A stretch of 64,000 nucleotides of DNA from JBGSPQ01 sp964346765 (GTDB taxonomy: Bacteria > Patescibacteriota > Gracilibacteria > UBA1369): assembly GCA_964346765.1 (NCBI GenBank), contig CAYFWB010000003.1, positions 1-64,000 of the forward strand, read 5' to 3'. The notes below the pieces were generated by a model, which saw only the letters and a program-made list of their open reading frames with translations, ran no database searches and had not been told where the DNA came from. The position numbers and the translations under genes were made by a program. Positions within the stretch are counted from its first letter, which is position 1. Each line of letters starts with the position of its first letter. Shown one piece after another: positions 50,274-60,674 of this stretch.

Positions 50274-51971
50274 TTATTCACGCATTTTTTCCTGCTGATT
50301 CATCAACATCTGAACATGTCTGGCTTTTTCGGCCAAAAACTTCTGCAAATCAAAACCGTATTCTTCAATCAACACAGAAGTATGGTAACCGCCCAACATA
50401 TTCGGCATCAAAACATAACTGGCACCCTTTTCATAAAACTTCATAGCCTGCGCCATATCATGCGAAAGAACGATAATTATCGCTTTTTTATTCACTCCCC
50501 TGATTTTATTCAAAATCAAAAGATTCGTATCATAATCCTTGATTGTTGAAATCACCATATTCACTTTCGCCCAGTTCATTTCCTCCAAAATCTCACTGTC
50601 ACCCACATCACCATAACGACAATCAACTCCTTCACGGGCCAATTTTGCTATAATTTCAGGATCATAATCAATCACCAAATATTTTTTTTTCATTTTGCCG
50701 AATGAATCCAACAAATGAAGTCCGACGTTACTGTAACCCAAAAGAATAATATCGTATTCTTCATGTTCATTGTACCTATGATCATTCACCTTTTTCCCCT
50801 TCCTTTCAAAAATCGATAAATATTTAGCCAACCTGTTATAAAGTTGCTTATTATAAATAATATAATAACTGGAACCAGCCATCGTCAGTAAAGCCACCAC
50901 CGTGACCAACACCAAAATTCCCTTATCAATATGCCCCACCGAAACGCCAAGAGCCGTTACAATCAAAGAAAATTCACTAATCTGTGCAATAGCGCTTCCG
51001 GCAAAAAAAGAGTTTCTTTTTTTGTACCCCATCAAACCCATAATAATCATCATAATCAAAGGATTCCCGATCAAAACAAATACGGAAAAAATCACAATCG
51101 GGACTATGTAACTCTGCAAATTCTCAAACATCATCTGCGAACCCAAAAAAACAAAAAATATAATTATAAAAAAATCACGCAAGATCTTCATTTTTGAACT
51201 GATTTCATACCGGTAAGGCGAAATTGAAAGAGTGAAACCGGCCAAAAGAGCACCTATTTCCATTGAAAATCCCGCCAACATAAAAACGGACGCCACCGCA
51301 AAAGCCCATGCCAAAGAAAACAACATCAACATTTCCTGTGAAGCGGCTACCCTCTTAGTTATCAAAGGCAACACATAAACACCGATAACAATAACAAAAA
51401 AAGCCAAAAAAATGCCCTGAAGCACGGTACCGAAAACAATCGAATTAAAATCAAATCCGTTGGACATCGAAGAAATAACCATCAAAACAAGTATTGCCAC
51501 CAAATCCTGAAAAATCATCAATCCCACGGAAATCCTACCGTACAGAGTTTCAATGTCACCTTTGTCCGAAAGCAGTTTCATAATAATAATCGTGCTGGAA
51601 AAAGTCATTGCCGTAGCCACATAAAAAGAGGTGATATATTCAAATCCCAAAAACATACAGATCAAAAACCCCATGCTAAACGTAAACAAAATTTGCCCCA
51701 GACCGGTTACCATCGAAACCGGTCCCACCGCCTTAATAAGCTTTGGATTCAAATGCAGTCCAACCATGAACAAAAGCAGAGCCACGCCCATCTGCGAAAA
51801 CGCCGAAATAGCTTCATTCTCTCCCACAATATTCACAAAAAAAACACCCATTAAAGCACCGGCTATCAAATAACCGATGATTATCGGCTGTTTCAGCAGT
51901 CCCAGCAACCCCGATACCGCAAAGGTAAGGAGCAAAATAATACTTAATTCATAAAAAATCGTCTGTTCCAA
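50274..51971 (-). CDS. Kef-type cation:proton antiporter with RCK_N/TrkA-N domain
   Basis: This 565-residue protein has about 12 membrane helices of the CPA2 type (about 5-385; LLTFAVSGLLGLLKQPIIIGYLIAG, VGLMIFQDLVAILVL), followed by a cytoplasmic Rossmann domain (about 408-540). The latter reads YDIILLGYSNVGLHLLDSF and YLVIDYDPEIIAKLAREGVDCRYGDVGD, the nucleotide-binding TrkA-N pattern that gates potassium or sodium/proton exchange. It should keep cytoplasmic pH and K+ balance. The start codon is TTG in this frame, as no ATG precedes the first helix. It precedes the aminotransferase on the same strand with about 55 nt between. Confidence 0.88.
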   Translation of the reverse strand: MEQTIFYELSIILLLTFAVSGLLGLLKQPIIIGYLIAGALMGVFFVNIVGENEAISAFSQMGVALLLFMVGLHLNPKLIKAVGPVSMVTGLGQILFTFSMGFLICMFLGFEYITSFYVATAMTFSSTIIIMKLLSDKGDIETLYGRISVGLMIFQDLVAILVLMVISSMSNGFDFNSIVFGTVLQGIFLAFFVIVIGVYVLPLITKRVAASQEMLMLFSLAWAFAVASVFMLAGFSMEIGALLAGFTLSISPYRYEISSKMKILRDFFIIIFFVFLGSQMMFENLQSYIVPIVIFSVFVLIGNPLIMMIIMGLMGYKKRNSFFAGSAIAQISEFSLIVTALGVSVGHIDKGILVLVTVVALLTMAGSSYYIIYNKQLYNRLAKYLSIFERKGKKVNDHRYNEHEEYDIILLGYSNVGLHLLDSFGKMKKKYLVIDYDPEIIAKLAREGVDCRYGDVGDSEILEEMNWAKVNMVISTIKDYDTNLLILNKIRGVNKKAIIIVLSHDMAQAMKFYEKGASYVLMPNMLGGYHTSVLIEEYGFDLQKFLAEKARHVQMLMNQQEKMRE

Positions 51972-52031
51972 TTTTTATTTTTATTTTTAATTCTGGCATA
52001 TTTGCCTCTTTACATGATATCACATTTATAG

Positions 52032-52205
52032 TCTTTTTTCACTCTAAAAGATTATACCGACATCAAGGCGCAAACAATTAATCGAACAGTTAAGAAATTC
52101 CAACTTTTCATTAAAGACATCAGCACCCACAATCATTCCATTTCAAGATTCGAAGCCAAAGAAGCCGGACTCAACGTTATTTACCCGGACAAAAAACTGG
52201 ATTAA
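52032..52205 (+). pseudogene. Remnant of an unidentified protein-coding gene
   Basis: A 57-codon frame without a start codon runs from a TAG at 52029 to a TAA, reading QTINRTVKKFQLFIKDISTH and then RFEAKEAGLNVIYPDKKLD. The regular protein-like pattern and lack of a start suggest the end of a decayed gene. I cannot name the family. The rest of 51972-52217 shows nothing. Confidence 0.4.
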
Positions 52206-52217
52206 TAAACCGATGCA

Positions 52218-55200
52218 CTAAATCATCGACTTGGGCTTTGAAGGTTTTTCCTCTTTCGGTTTAACAGCTTTTTCATCTTTCTTATCCTGATTATTCCTTT
52301 TCCAGACCAGGAAAAAATAAATTCCCGCGGCTGTAAGGACAATCAATACAAACAGAATAATCAACCAAAGTCCCCAGTTTTGAGAAACAGTGGCAAAGAC
52401 CGACCTAAATACCCCGCCCTCAGCCGCTACACTTTCCTTATCCACTCCTCTTAAAACAGCAGACAAATCTGGAACCCCAACATTAAAATTCACTTTAATG
52501 GTTTCACTTTGCGCCTCATCAGTCAGGCGGGTAGCGGTCACATAAACAACATGATCGCCCAATTCCAACACTTCCGGTGATTCAATTTCAAATTCTCCCG
52601 TTAACGAATCCGCTATCAATGCCGAAGTCAAAACCACCGATCTCCATGTTGCGGTAACTTCATTTCCAAATTCAGTCTCACCATACAAAACGGGTTTATT
52701 ATCTCTGATTTTTACTTTCAAATTATTCAATAACACCTCTTCGCCAATATCTTCATCCGCCAGTTTCTCAGGTTTAGGCTCGGTAACATTTAAAGTGGTA
52801 TCAACCTTAATATGAACCGGATAAGATTCTGTCACACGTTTCAAACTGGGTTCCAAAGCTCTCGCTACTATTTGATAACGACCGTCTCTTATCGGATCCT
52901 GCACTTCAAACAGCCACGCGTAATTTTGATCCGCCACGGTCGAACCAATCACTCTTTCATGACCAAAATCATTTCTAAGCACTATACGAATTTCAGCGCC
53001 CGTCGGTCCCACACCCTTAACCAAAGGAGTCGAATCGGAAATCAACTGATTCTGTCTGAAATTTGTAATCTGTACTTTTAAGCTTTTCAACTCACCGGGA
53101 TCATTTGAATCCAACGGATTTGTACGATAAGTCAAAACTTCATCAGCATCGGAAAATCCGTCACCGTCCGTATCAACATTGATTGGGTCGGTACCGTATT
53201 TATATTCCAAAACGTCCGACAAACCATCACCGTCACTGTCTTGAACACCGCTTGAAACCTCTATACCATATCTTTTTTCCCATTCATCCGCTATATCGTT
53301 ACCGTTCAAATCCCCGGGTATCGATGCCGCGTCGTTAGGATCCGTCCCCACGGTTATTTCAACATAATCACTGAAAGTATCATCATCCGTATCCTGATCC
53401 AATGGATCTGTCTTATAAATCATCACTTCTTCATAATCCGTCAGACCCTCCCAATCGGAATCCGTTAAAAACGGGTTCGTTTGGTACGTAAAAACCTCCG
53501 CTCCGTCCAAAAGTTTATCATTATCCGTATCTTCATTGTAAGGATCGGTATAAGTCGCATTAAGCTCATCATAATTAGTCAAAGAATCATTATCATCATC
53601 GGTTTTAAGCGACTCAATATGATCTGTTTTATTCATAAAAGTACGCAGACGTTTGAGCATTTCCTTAAGCTCTGCTTCGGTGATAAAATCATCAGGTCTG
53701 AAATTGGTTCCCGATTCGCAATCTATCATATCAACTTTACATGCCAGATTGATGTACCTTGGATACCACCACATATATTGTCTGGAAGGAACAACGTCAT
53801 TAAACACTGCCGTTTGAGTTGTAACCCCTTCAATACCTCCAAGAAGAGCTTCCAATTCGGGATAATAAATCCAGTCGATCATATCAACCGATCCCAAGAT
53901 CACCTTAAGCGCTTCAATTCTTGAAATTATTCGATAAGGTCTAAAAGGACTTTGATCTTCCTCATAATATCCCTGAACCACGGCCAACATCGTACCCAGG
54001 TTAACCTCGTAATAATAATGAGGACTATCCGGAGGCAAATCGGGATAAAGTTTTGAATCATGAATATCAAAAGGAGGTGTTGATTGAAGACAATTACCAC
54101 GGGCATCTCTTTCGCAATAATCGGGATCAATCATCACTTCATCATAATTCGTAACTTGCAAAAAAATTGAAAAACATTCATCCAGATCGTTATAACATCT
54201 GGTCAAATATTCATTATATAATTCAGGAAAATTAAATTTATCATGCATATATTCCATAACTTCTCCGCGTGTCACACTTAACTCGTCGGGCAAAAAAACT
54301 GTTTCAAGAACTTGATGCTCTTCTTCCGTTGCGGGCACCGCGTATTCCGACAATTCCTCTTCTTCCGGTAATGAGTATTCTTCTTCTCCCGGAGCGGGTG
54401 GTCCCGGTAATTCAGGCTCACTTACTACAACCGGCGGTTCTACAACCGGCGGTTCTTCGCCCGGCGGTTCTTCACCCGGCGGTTCTTCGCCCGGCGGTTC
54501 TTCACCCGGCGGTTCTTCGCCCGGCGGTTCNNNNNNNNNNNNNNNNNNNNNNNNNNNNNNNNNNNNNNNNNNNNNNNNNNNNNNNNNNNNNNNNNNNNNN
54601 NNNNNNNNNNNNNNNNNNNNNNNNNNNNNNTTCTTCGCCCGGCGGTTCTTCACCCGGCGGTTCTTCGCCCGGCGGTTCTTCACCCAGCGGTTCTTCACCC
54701 GGCGGTTCTTCACCCGGCGGTTCTTCACCCGGCGGTTCTTCACCCGGCGGTAAACCTCCGCCACTTCCACCTCCGCCACTTCCACCTCCGCCGTCGGGAG
54801 GAAGAGTAGTTGAAATAACATTCAATACCCCTTGTCCGCTTACACCAAAATAATTTGCAATAATATTTGTAGTACCGGCGGACTGGGCGCTCGCCAGCCC
54901 GGAACTGTTTACCGAAGCCACAACCGGTACCGAAGAATTCCAAGACAAATTACTGTCGGCGTTCAAAACTCTGGTCGACTCATCAGGGAAAACAGCCGTG
55001 GCAGTAAATTGCATAGTCTGACCCGGATTAATATTGGCGACCGAAGGTGACACCGTAATAGAATCAGGTGGGTTAATAGTCAATTCCGCCGAACCGGTTA
55101 AACCTCCATATGTTGCGTTGATAGAAACAGATCCCGGCATAACTGAATCAACCAAACCTGTAGAATTAACGCTAGCTATTAAATCATCCGCCGAATCCCA

Positions 55201-55449
55201 AGTCGTTAAAGGATCATTCGTCACAACCATTGTCGATGCATCGTCATACACGGCTATTGCCTGAAACTGTTGGGTTTCACCCATATTAATTGTCGCGGTG
55301 TCCGGCGTTACTAAAATTGCACTAGGAATCTCAAGCAAAATAACAGACACATCGGTTGCCTCAGTAACCGCCGCGATACCGACGAACTGTGTTATCAAAA
55401 AAACACTGAGCAGTACTGAGAAAATTTTTGTTTTAAACCAGAATTTCAT
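52218..55449 (-). CDS. Surface protein: Big2 domains, (EEPPG)n stalk, Ca-binding TSP3 repeats, C-terminal membrane anchor
   Basis: One gene is split only by the 100-N gap. The 5' part (55449-54631) has a signal peptide (1-32), two Big2-like domains (ILVTPDTATINMGETQQFQA; ITVSPSVANINPGQTMQFTA), a Gly-rich linker, then a run of EEPPG. Past the gap the EEPPG run continues in another frame and is followed by a helical region with an SLH-like segment (FRPYRIISRIEALKVILGS), a row of TSP3/EF-like Ca sites (DTDGDGFSDADE, DSDGDGLSDVLE), an Ig-like domain and a membrane helix (LWLIILFVLIVLTAAGIYF) before a basic tail. Repeat phase says the real gap is 12 modulo 15 nt, a multiple of three, so the frame is continuous. 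The coordinates include the gap. Confidence 0.85.
54449..54750. repeat. 15-bp tandem repeat encoding Glu-Glu-Pro-Pro-Gly
   Basis: Units GGTTCTTCRCCCGGC, almost identical, run from 54449 to 54750 around the N-run. On the minus strand they encode EEPPG units in the stalk of the surface protein. The array before the gap ends at unit position 5 and resumes at position 3. Confidence 0.9.
54531..54630. other. Assembly gap (100 N)
   Basis: Exactly 100 N inside the 15-bp repeat; its length is a placeholder. Taken literally it creates a false frameshift and two false gene calls. Confidence 0.95.
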
Positions 55450-55478
55450 TAATTATCTAAACACAAAATTATCTAAAA

Positions 55479-55507
55479 ATTATACAACAGTTTTATATCA
55501 AAGTAAA
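55479..55507 (-). promoter_or_regulatory. Candidate promoter of the Big2/TSP3 surface protein gene
   Basis: On the minus strand TTTACT (55507-55502), 17 nt, TATAAT (55484-55479). The -10 box is perfect and the -35 box matches four of six. Confidence 0.55.
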
Positions 55508-55553
55508 TTAATTTATATTTAATCCAGATTAAAAAAATATTAATCTCCGAACC

Positions 55554-55604
55554 GGTGGGGTAAAGGGTTCTATATATAAAACCACTTATTACCCCGCCCT
55601 TTTT
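55554..55604. terminator. Hairpin between two divergent surface-gene promoters
   Basis: GGTGGGGTAA / TTACCCCGCC pair over 10 bp (one T-G pair), with a T-run (55600-55604) on the + strand and an inner 4-bp stem. It lies upstream of both the minus-strand promoter (55479) and the + promoter (55657), so neither known transcript should contain it. It could stop stray transcription between the two units. The remaining bases of 55450-55719 carry only the promoters. Confidence 0.4.
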
Positions 55605-55656
55605 AAAAATATATCAATTTACCCGACCAAATTTTAAACCCGGCGCTTTTTCACTT

Positions 55657-55685
55657 TTGACGATAAAAACAAAATAATGTATAAT
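55657..55685 (+). promoter_or_regulatory. Promoter of the WxL-like operon
   Basis: TTGACG (55657-55662), 17 nt, TATAAT (55680-55685); 11 of 12 consensus bases. Transcription would start near 55692, about 28 nt before the first ATG. Confidence 0.75.
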
Positions 55686-55719
55686 TTCTAGATAAATTTA
55701 TGTTTTGCGAAACAAAAAA

Positions 55720-56865
55720 ATGAAAACAAAAAAAACGATTATTTTTGCAATAGCCGTCTGCGCGTTATTACTTACTCTAATATCGACGGCACTGGGGACA
55801 GCCCAAATAACGCTCACGGTTAAAAATCCAAACCCCTATGAAGACAATTACAGTTGGTTTGTTTATACGGAAGAAGCGGGTAAAACAATCAAAGACATGG
55901 CAACAATAAAAAACTTTAGCGCGGAAACCGCTGACGTGAAAATCTATGCCGTCGACGCTAAAAGCAGTGAAACCGGCAGTTTCATCCTTTCATTTCTTGA
56001 AGATGAACAAAAAAGCATCGGGAAATGGACAACCGTCGAAAGCAAATCATTAACCATCCCTCCGTTCGACACTCGAGATATTCCATTCGAAATCAACATT
56101 CCCGCCGACGCGCCACCCGGCCAATACCTTGGTGGAATCGTCATTGAAAACGGACAATCCGATTCACCAAAAAACATTAAAACCCGTGACGAAAACGGAA
56201 CCAGCATTGCCGTTAAAACCAGAATCGGATCCAGAGTCTATTTAACAATTCCCGGCGAAATGAAAGAAGATCTTAAATTCAATGATCTCAACGTCAAAGA
56301 ATCCCTTGCCAAAAACACCAAATTCGAATTAACTCTGATCAACAACGGCAACATTTCTTATGAGCCCAAAGCCACAATCAAAATCTACGACCAAAACGGC
56401 AAACTCTACGAAAAAATTGAAAAAGAATTGGGAACGATTGCACCAAACACCACAATCAAACCCATTGTTGAAATGGAAAAACGTCCTATTATAGGCAACT
56501 TTACAGCTAAAGCAAATGTGGTTTTTTACTCCAAATTCACTCCGGAAAACCTGCGCGGTAGTGCGCTCAACCTCACCAATGAAACAAAATTTTTAATTTT
56601 ACCCTGGGAAATTATTCTCACGGTTTTATTCATAATTTTCACCGGACTCGGAATATATGCGAATCGCGAACTTGCAAAAAAACGTTACTTACAAAACGGC
56701 GAAAAATACCAGGTCAAAAGACATGAAGATCTAGTGGCAATCGGAAACGCAAGAGACATTTCATGGAAAAAAATAGCCAAATATAACGGCCTCAAAGCTC
56801 CATATATAGTAAAACCGGGAAACATAATAATCGTACCCAAAAACAAAAAAACAGATACAAAATAA
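55720..56865 (+). CDS. DUF916-like (WxL-interacting) membrane protein with C-terminal LysM-like domain
   Basis: From the ATG at 55720 the protein has 381 residues; an upstream in-frame TTG is less likely. A signal peptide (1-28) is followed by a DUF916-like domain (about 30-155; IKDMATIKNFSAETADVKIYAVDA, PPFDTRDIPFEINIPADAPPGQYLGGIVIENG), then a DUF3324-like beta domain (about 175-285), one membrane helix (about 293-315) and a basic stop-transfer KKRYL. Past the membrane, about 50 residues (YQVKRHEDLVAIGNARDISW, KKIAKYNGL, VKPGNIIIVP) match LysM. In Gram-positives, DUF916/DUF3324 proteins bind peptidoglycan and partner WxL proteins. By the positive-inside rule the LysM-like part would be cytoplasmic, which is odd. 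First gene of a five-gene operon. Confidence 0.75.
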   Translation: MKTKKTIIFAIAVCALLLTLISTALGTAQITLTVKNPNPYEDNYSWFVYTEEAGKTIKDMATIKNFSAETADVKIYAVDAKSSETGSFILSFLEDEQKSIGKWTTVESKSLTIPPFDTRDIPFEINIPADAPPGQYLGGIVIENGQSDSPKNIKTRDENGTSIAVKTRIGSRVYLTIPGEMKEDLKFNDLNVKESLAKNTKFELTLINNGNISYEPKATIKIYDQNGKLYEKIEKELGTIAPNTTIKPIVEMEKRPIIGNFTAKANVVFYSKFTPENLRGSALNLTNETKFLILPWEIILTVLFIIFTGLGIYANRELAKKRYLQNGEKYQVKRHEDLVAIGNARDISWKKIAKYNGLKAPYIVKPGNIIIVPKNKKTDTK

Positions 56866-59800
56866 ATGAAAAGAAAAAACAAACTTAAAAATCAACTTAT
56901 AATAGTCCTGACCATCCTGGTTGGTGTTGTCGCCACTGTATTAATTCACCAAAACAGCTGGTTCAGATTTCAATCTTCCAAAGCGGATATATCGGGTAGT
57001 ACTGAAATTCAGGTCAACGACACAACAAACGGAAACAATTTAATCAGTATAGGAATTGACGATTTAGGCAGAAGCGTAGTTACTTGGGCGCACAATAACG
57101 GAACAGACACGGACACTTATTTCAGACTATACGCCAAAGACAAAACACCTGAAACGGCTGAAACCATCGCAACCGTTACAACAACCGGGGACCAATTTCA
57201 ACCGGCTGTTGCCAAAGACAAAAAAGGTAACTTTATAATAACCTGGGTCGGATATAATACCGGATCATCCACTTATGACATTTACGCCCGCGCTTTCCAA
57301 CCTAACGGAACACCCGTGGGTGGAGAAATCGTTGTAAACACATCAACCGACAACGACGACCTTAATCCCGCCGTTGCCATAGATTATAACGGCCCGGAAA
57401 ACACATCCCGCTTTGTTGTAAGCTGGACTCACAACAACGGCACGGACCAAGACATATATTACAGATTATATGATGTAGACTTTACTCAAACATCAAATCC
57501 CCCTTCCTCCTTCAGCACCGAAACTTTAATGCATAGCGGTTATACCGGCGACCAAACCGCGAGCGATGTAGCCATGAATAATCTGGGACAATTTATTGTA
57601 AGTGCCAACCACGACTCGGGCAGCGCAAATATCATCATTTATAGAATATATGCTCAAGACGGCACACCTCTTACGAATGTTACCGAAGCAACCGACAGTT
57701 CTTTTGAATCCATCCAATCCGGTGTCGCCGCCGACAAAAAAGCGCGTCTGACACTCGACGACACGGATGACACAAGGTTCATTATTACATATCGGACAAA
57801 ACCGATTTCACAACCCGAATACAACATTGCCAGCAAAATCATAACCTGTACCGACCCCAACGCTTCAAACAATGATGACACCGACATGACATGCTCCATT
57901 ACTTCACCCGAACTTATGGACACAAGAAGTAACACCGTCGCCAAAACCGACCCTTCCGTGGACGCCGACTACCTTGGAAATTTCACAATAACCTGGATCG
58001 ATGAATCAATTGATGGCAACCAATACGGAATCGCCGCACAAAGCTACAATTATAAAGGCCAAGCTATAGGAAATCCGTTCCAAATTAACGGTACCATCAC
58101 AAGCGACAATCAGGAATACGCCGCCATCGCCATGAATACCGACGGATTTTACGATATCTCTTTCTACGATCACGGAACCACCAATGTCTACTTCAAAAAA
58201 TATATCACAGAAATTTTCAAAGTGGATAATGAAACATATACTCATACCCCGGACCCTACCAATCCGCAATCCACGGTAGTCACGGATTTATCATCAACCC
58301 GCAATCAAATCATGGTATGGATGGATTACGGAACTTCCCCAACATCATTAAAATTCACCCTACAACAAATAGACCGTTCCGATCCATCCGCCCCCACCTT
58401 AATACAATTACAATCTGATCAGACAATTGTCACAGGAAACAACGTCAACAATCCCTCTGTTTCTTTTTTCAAAGACGACCTCAATTGTAACAAATTTATA
58501 GTAACCTGGGAAAACGACACGGGTCTTGGTAAAGACATCTTTTATCAAATCTTCGATTCAAGCGGCAATCCCGAGTACGGAAGTCCGCAAACCCTTACAG
58601 CTACAAGTGCAAGTGAAGTACAACCTATTGTATCAGCCGGTGTTTACAATAACGGTATAACGGACGTTAAAATATTTTCAATAGGATGGATCGATGAAAC
58701 AAACACCAAAATTGAATCCATCTATCACAACAATGGAACTTTCACCCAGACTACCATCAGCTCTGATTGTAACGGCGAAACATGTGTGGATGTTAAAAAC
58801 AGCCTTAACCCAAATAATAATTACGTAACTTATTTATATCAGACAGAAGACGCAGGAACATCTTCAAGTCTCTACCTGCAACAACTGGATGGATACACTC
58901 TTGTCGGTAATCCCGTTGAAATAAACTCAACGGAAACCTGGAATATGTATGGTGATATTGACTTCATCAAAGACGACGAATTTGCTGTAGTCTACTCCAT
59001 AGGTAGTAACGATGATATTCAAGGCTCCAGATATCTTTTCGACGCAACGCTTGGCGGTGATTCGGACCAAGACCCGGATCTGATAGAAGATTTTAACATT
59101 TCCCAAACCTATGTCTCCGATATCTCAAGCCAGGGACAAGATCTATATCCAAAAATAAGCGGATTCCCAACCGGAGACACCGGTAAACAACAATTTCTGG
59201 TAACATGGAATCTGACATTTCCAACAACTCTAATCACAGTGATGGGGCAATTTATGGATTATTCAAATACCGCCGTAAAACCATTCGGACCTAGTTTCAT
59301 GATCAATTCAACCCAGTCCGGAGACAACTATTTACCCGATGTTGCCTATAACCAATATGGACTTGGCTTAGTAGCATGGGAAGCCGATACAACTCTTGAT
59401 AACGCCGCCGTCGTTTATCAACTTTTGCAAAACCCTTCCGTAAGCGAAGACATGACGCCGTTGGAACCGCTTTGTCGCCAAGAAATCACCGCCGGCGGCT
59501 TAAGCATTACAGCCCCAACATCAATTTCATTTCCACCCGTGGCCACGAGCGCCACGGAAACGGTCACGCAACAAGTTTCAATTCGCGACGTCACCTACGG
59601 CGGAGACATCAAATACATAGAAATACAAGACGCGACCGGACAAGACTTTACACTTTCAATGCAGGTATCCGACTTCACATCATTGGCCGACGACAAAACC
59701 TATATCAAGGCCAACGAACACTTTAAAGTAAAAAACTGGGATGGCAATACCACCGACACAGACACGGGTTGCGACGCCGGAACTCCGCTAAACTGCTATT

Positions 59801-60021
59801 TAACCGAAGCATCGACCCACACACCTACAGCTTTCAATCTAAACAGCGAAACCGAAACTTACACATTTACCGACACGCAAAAAGTACTGGCCAACAAAAC
59901 CGGCACAGAACAGTTCGAAATCGGAAAATGGAAATTCTACCCCGAATTTGAAATCACTATCCCTCCGATCATTCCACCCGGACTGCATGAAGCCACAATC
60001 ACATTTACATTGGTAAATTAA
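56866..60021 (+). CDS. Large exported beta-repeat protein with WxL-like C-terminal domain
   Basis: This 1051-residue protein starts directly after the previous stop (TAAATG). An N-terminal signal-anchor (about 9-30) is followed by about ten repeats of 60-80 residues such as FIITWVGYNTGSSTYDIYARAF and FVVSWTHNNGTDQDIYYRLY, a beta-propeller-like pattern common in bacterial adhesins. The C-terminal 190 residues (about 865-1051) open ITAPTSISFPPVATSATETVTQQVSIRD and carry QDFTLSMQVSDF, then close with GKWKFYPEFEITIPPIIPPGLHEATITFTLVN. This matches WxL domain order, with F replacing the first W. It would be the wall-bound ligand of the DUF916-like partner upstream. Confidence 0.78.
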   Translation: MKRKNKLKNQLIIVLTILVGVVATVLIHQNSWFRFQSSKADISGSTEIQVNDTTNGNNLISIGIDDLGRSVVTWAHNNGTDTDTYFRLYAKDKTPETAETIATVTTTGDQFQPAVAKDKKGNFIITWVGYNTGSSTYDIYARAFQPNGTPVGGEIVVNTSTDNDDLNPAVAIDYNGPENTSRFVVSWTHNNGTDQDIYYRLYDVDFTQTSNPPSSFSTETLMHSGYTGDQTASDVAMNNLGQFIVSANHDSGSANIIIYRIYAQDGTPLTNVTEATDSSFESIQSGVAADKKARLTLDDTDDTRFIITYRTKPISQPEYNIASKIITCTDPNASNNDDTDMTCSITSPELMDTRSNTVAKTDPSVDADYLGNFTITWIDESIDGNQYGIAAQSYNYKGQAIGNPFQINGTITSDNQEYAAIAMNTDGFYDISFYDHGTTNVYFKKYITEIFKVDNETYTHTPDPTNPQSTVVTDLSSTRNQIMVWMDYGTSPTSLKFTLQQIDRSDPSAPTLIQLQSDQTIVTGNNVNNPSVSFFKDDLNCNKFIVTWENDTGLGKDIFYQIFDSSGNPEYGSPQTLTATSASEVQPIVSAGVYNNGITDVKIFSIGWIDETNTKIESIYHNNGTFTQTTISSDCNGETCVDVKNSLNPNNNYVTYLYQTEDAGTSSSLYLQQLDGYTLVGNPVEINSTETWNMYGDIDFIKDDEFAVVYSIGSNDDIQGSRYLFDATLGGDSDQDPDLIEDFNISQTYVSDISSQGQDLYPKISGFPTGDTGKQQFLVTWNLTFPTTLITVMGQFMDYSNTAVKPFGPSFMINSTQSGDNYLPDVAYNQYGLGLVAWEADTTLDNAAVVYQLLQNPSVSEDMTPLEPLCRQEITAGGLSITAPTSISFPPVATSATETVTQQVSIRDVTYGGDIKYIEIQDATGQDFTLSMQVSDFTSLADDKTYIKANEHFKVKNWDGNTTDTDTGCDAGTPLNCYLTEASTHTPTAFNLNSETETYTFTDTQKVLANKTGTEQFEIGKWKFYPEFEITIPPIIPPGLHEATITFTLVN

Positions 60022-60674
60022 TGAAAAAACTAATAACCACAATCTGCACAATTATAAGTTTAAGCCTGCTGATCGGCATAAACACCACGCTTGCTGAAAA
60101 TTCAAACGGCACCTTCACCGTATATCCTTCATACATGCATGACGGAAACAACCAATGGCTAATACTCAATGCTTTTCCGGGCGACCATATCAAAGACTAT
60201 GTAACAATCGAAAATCTCACGGCTGAAAAACAAACAATTTCACTTCAGGCCAATACCGCAAATCAAACTGAAAAAGGATATATAATCAATGAAAAAACAA
60301 ACGAATCCGACTTCAGCTCCTGGATCATATTTGAAAAAAACGAATACACCCTCGAACCTTTTCAAAAAATCAAAGCACCGATGGAAATTACAGTTCCCGA
60401 CTCGGCTCAAATCAAAAAATATTCCGGAGCCATACTGGGATCACGATCTATTAAAAATGAAAACGGTCTGAATATTGTTACAAGAATCGGGACAAGACTT
60501 TATCTTAATGTAACCGAACCTTCGGTCACGACTACCGTGAACACATTGACCGCCAATATTTTTTCACCGCAATCGATCTATTTCTTCTTATCTTTATTCG
60601 CTCTGATAGCCGGATCATTTTACATAACAATCAACCATCTGGATCAAAAAAAACATGAAAACAAAAACGCATAA
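60021..60674 (+). CDS. DUF916-like membrane protein, short form
   Basis: This 217-residue protein has a signal peptide (1-26), a DUF916-like domain (about 30-160; LNAFPGDHIKDYVTIENLTAEKQTISLQA, EITVPDSAQIKKYSGAILGSRS) and a C-terminal membrane helix (about 180-205) before a basic end (NHLDQKKHENKNA). It lacks the DUF3324-like domain, so it is a reduced WxL-interacting protein. It starts inside the stop of the large protein, and the next gene starts 20 nt before its own stop, so translation is coupled through three genes. Confidence 0.75.
   Translation: MKKLITTICTIISLSLLIGINTTLAENSNGTFTVYPSYMHDGNNQWLILNAFPGDHIKDYVTIENLTAEKQTISLQANTANQTEKGYIINEKTNESDFSSWIIFEKNEYTLEPFQKIKAPMEITVPDSAQIKKYSGAILGSRSIKNENGLNIVTRIGTRLYLNVTEPSVTTTVNTLTANIFSPQSIYFFLSLFALIAGSFYITINHLDQKKHENKNA

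Noticed and set aside
52218..54821. Separate gene starting at 54821 with RRVKN repeats
   Set aside because: The RRVKN run is the EEPPG repeat read out of frame. The real gene starts at 55449 and the frame change is due to the placeholder gap length.
54269..54853. Plus-strand ORF reading SSPGG repeats through the gap
   Set aside because: It is the reverse frame of the EEPPG stalk repeat of the surface gene; a repeat of 15 bp keeps other frames open.
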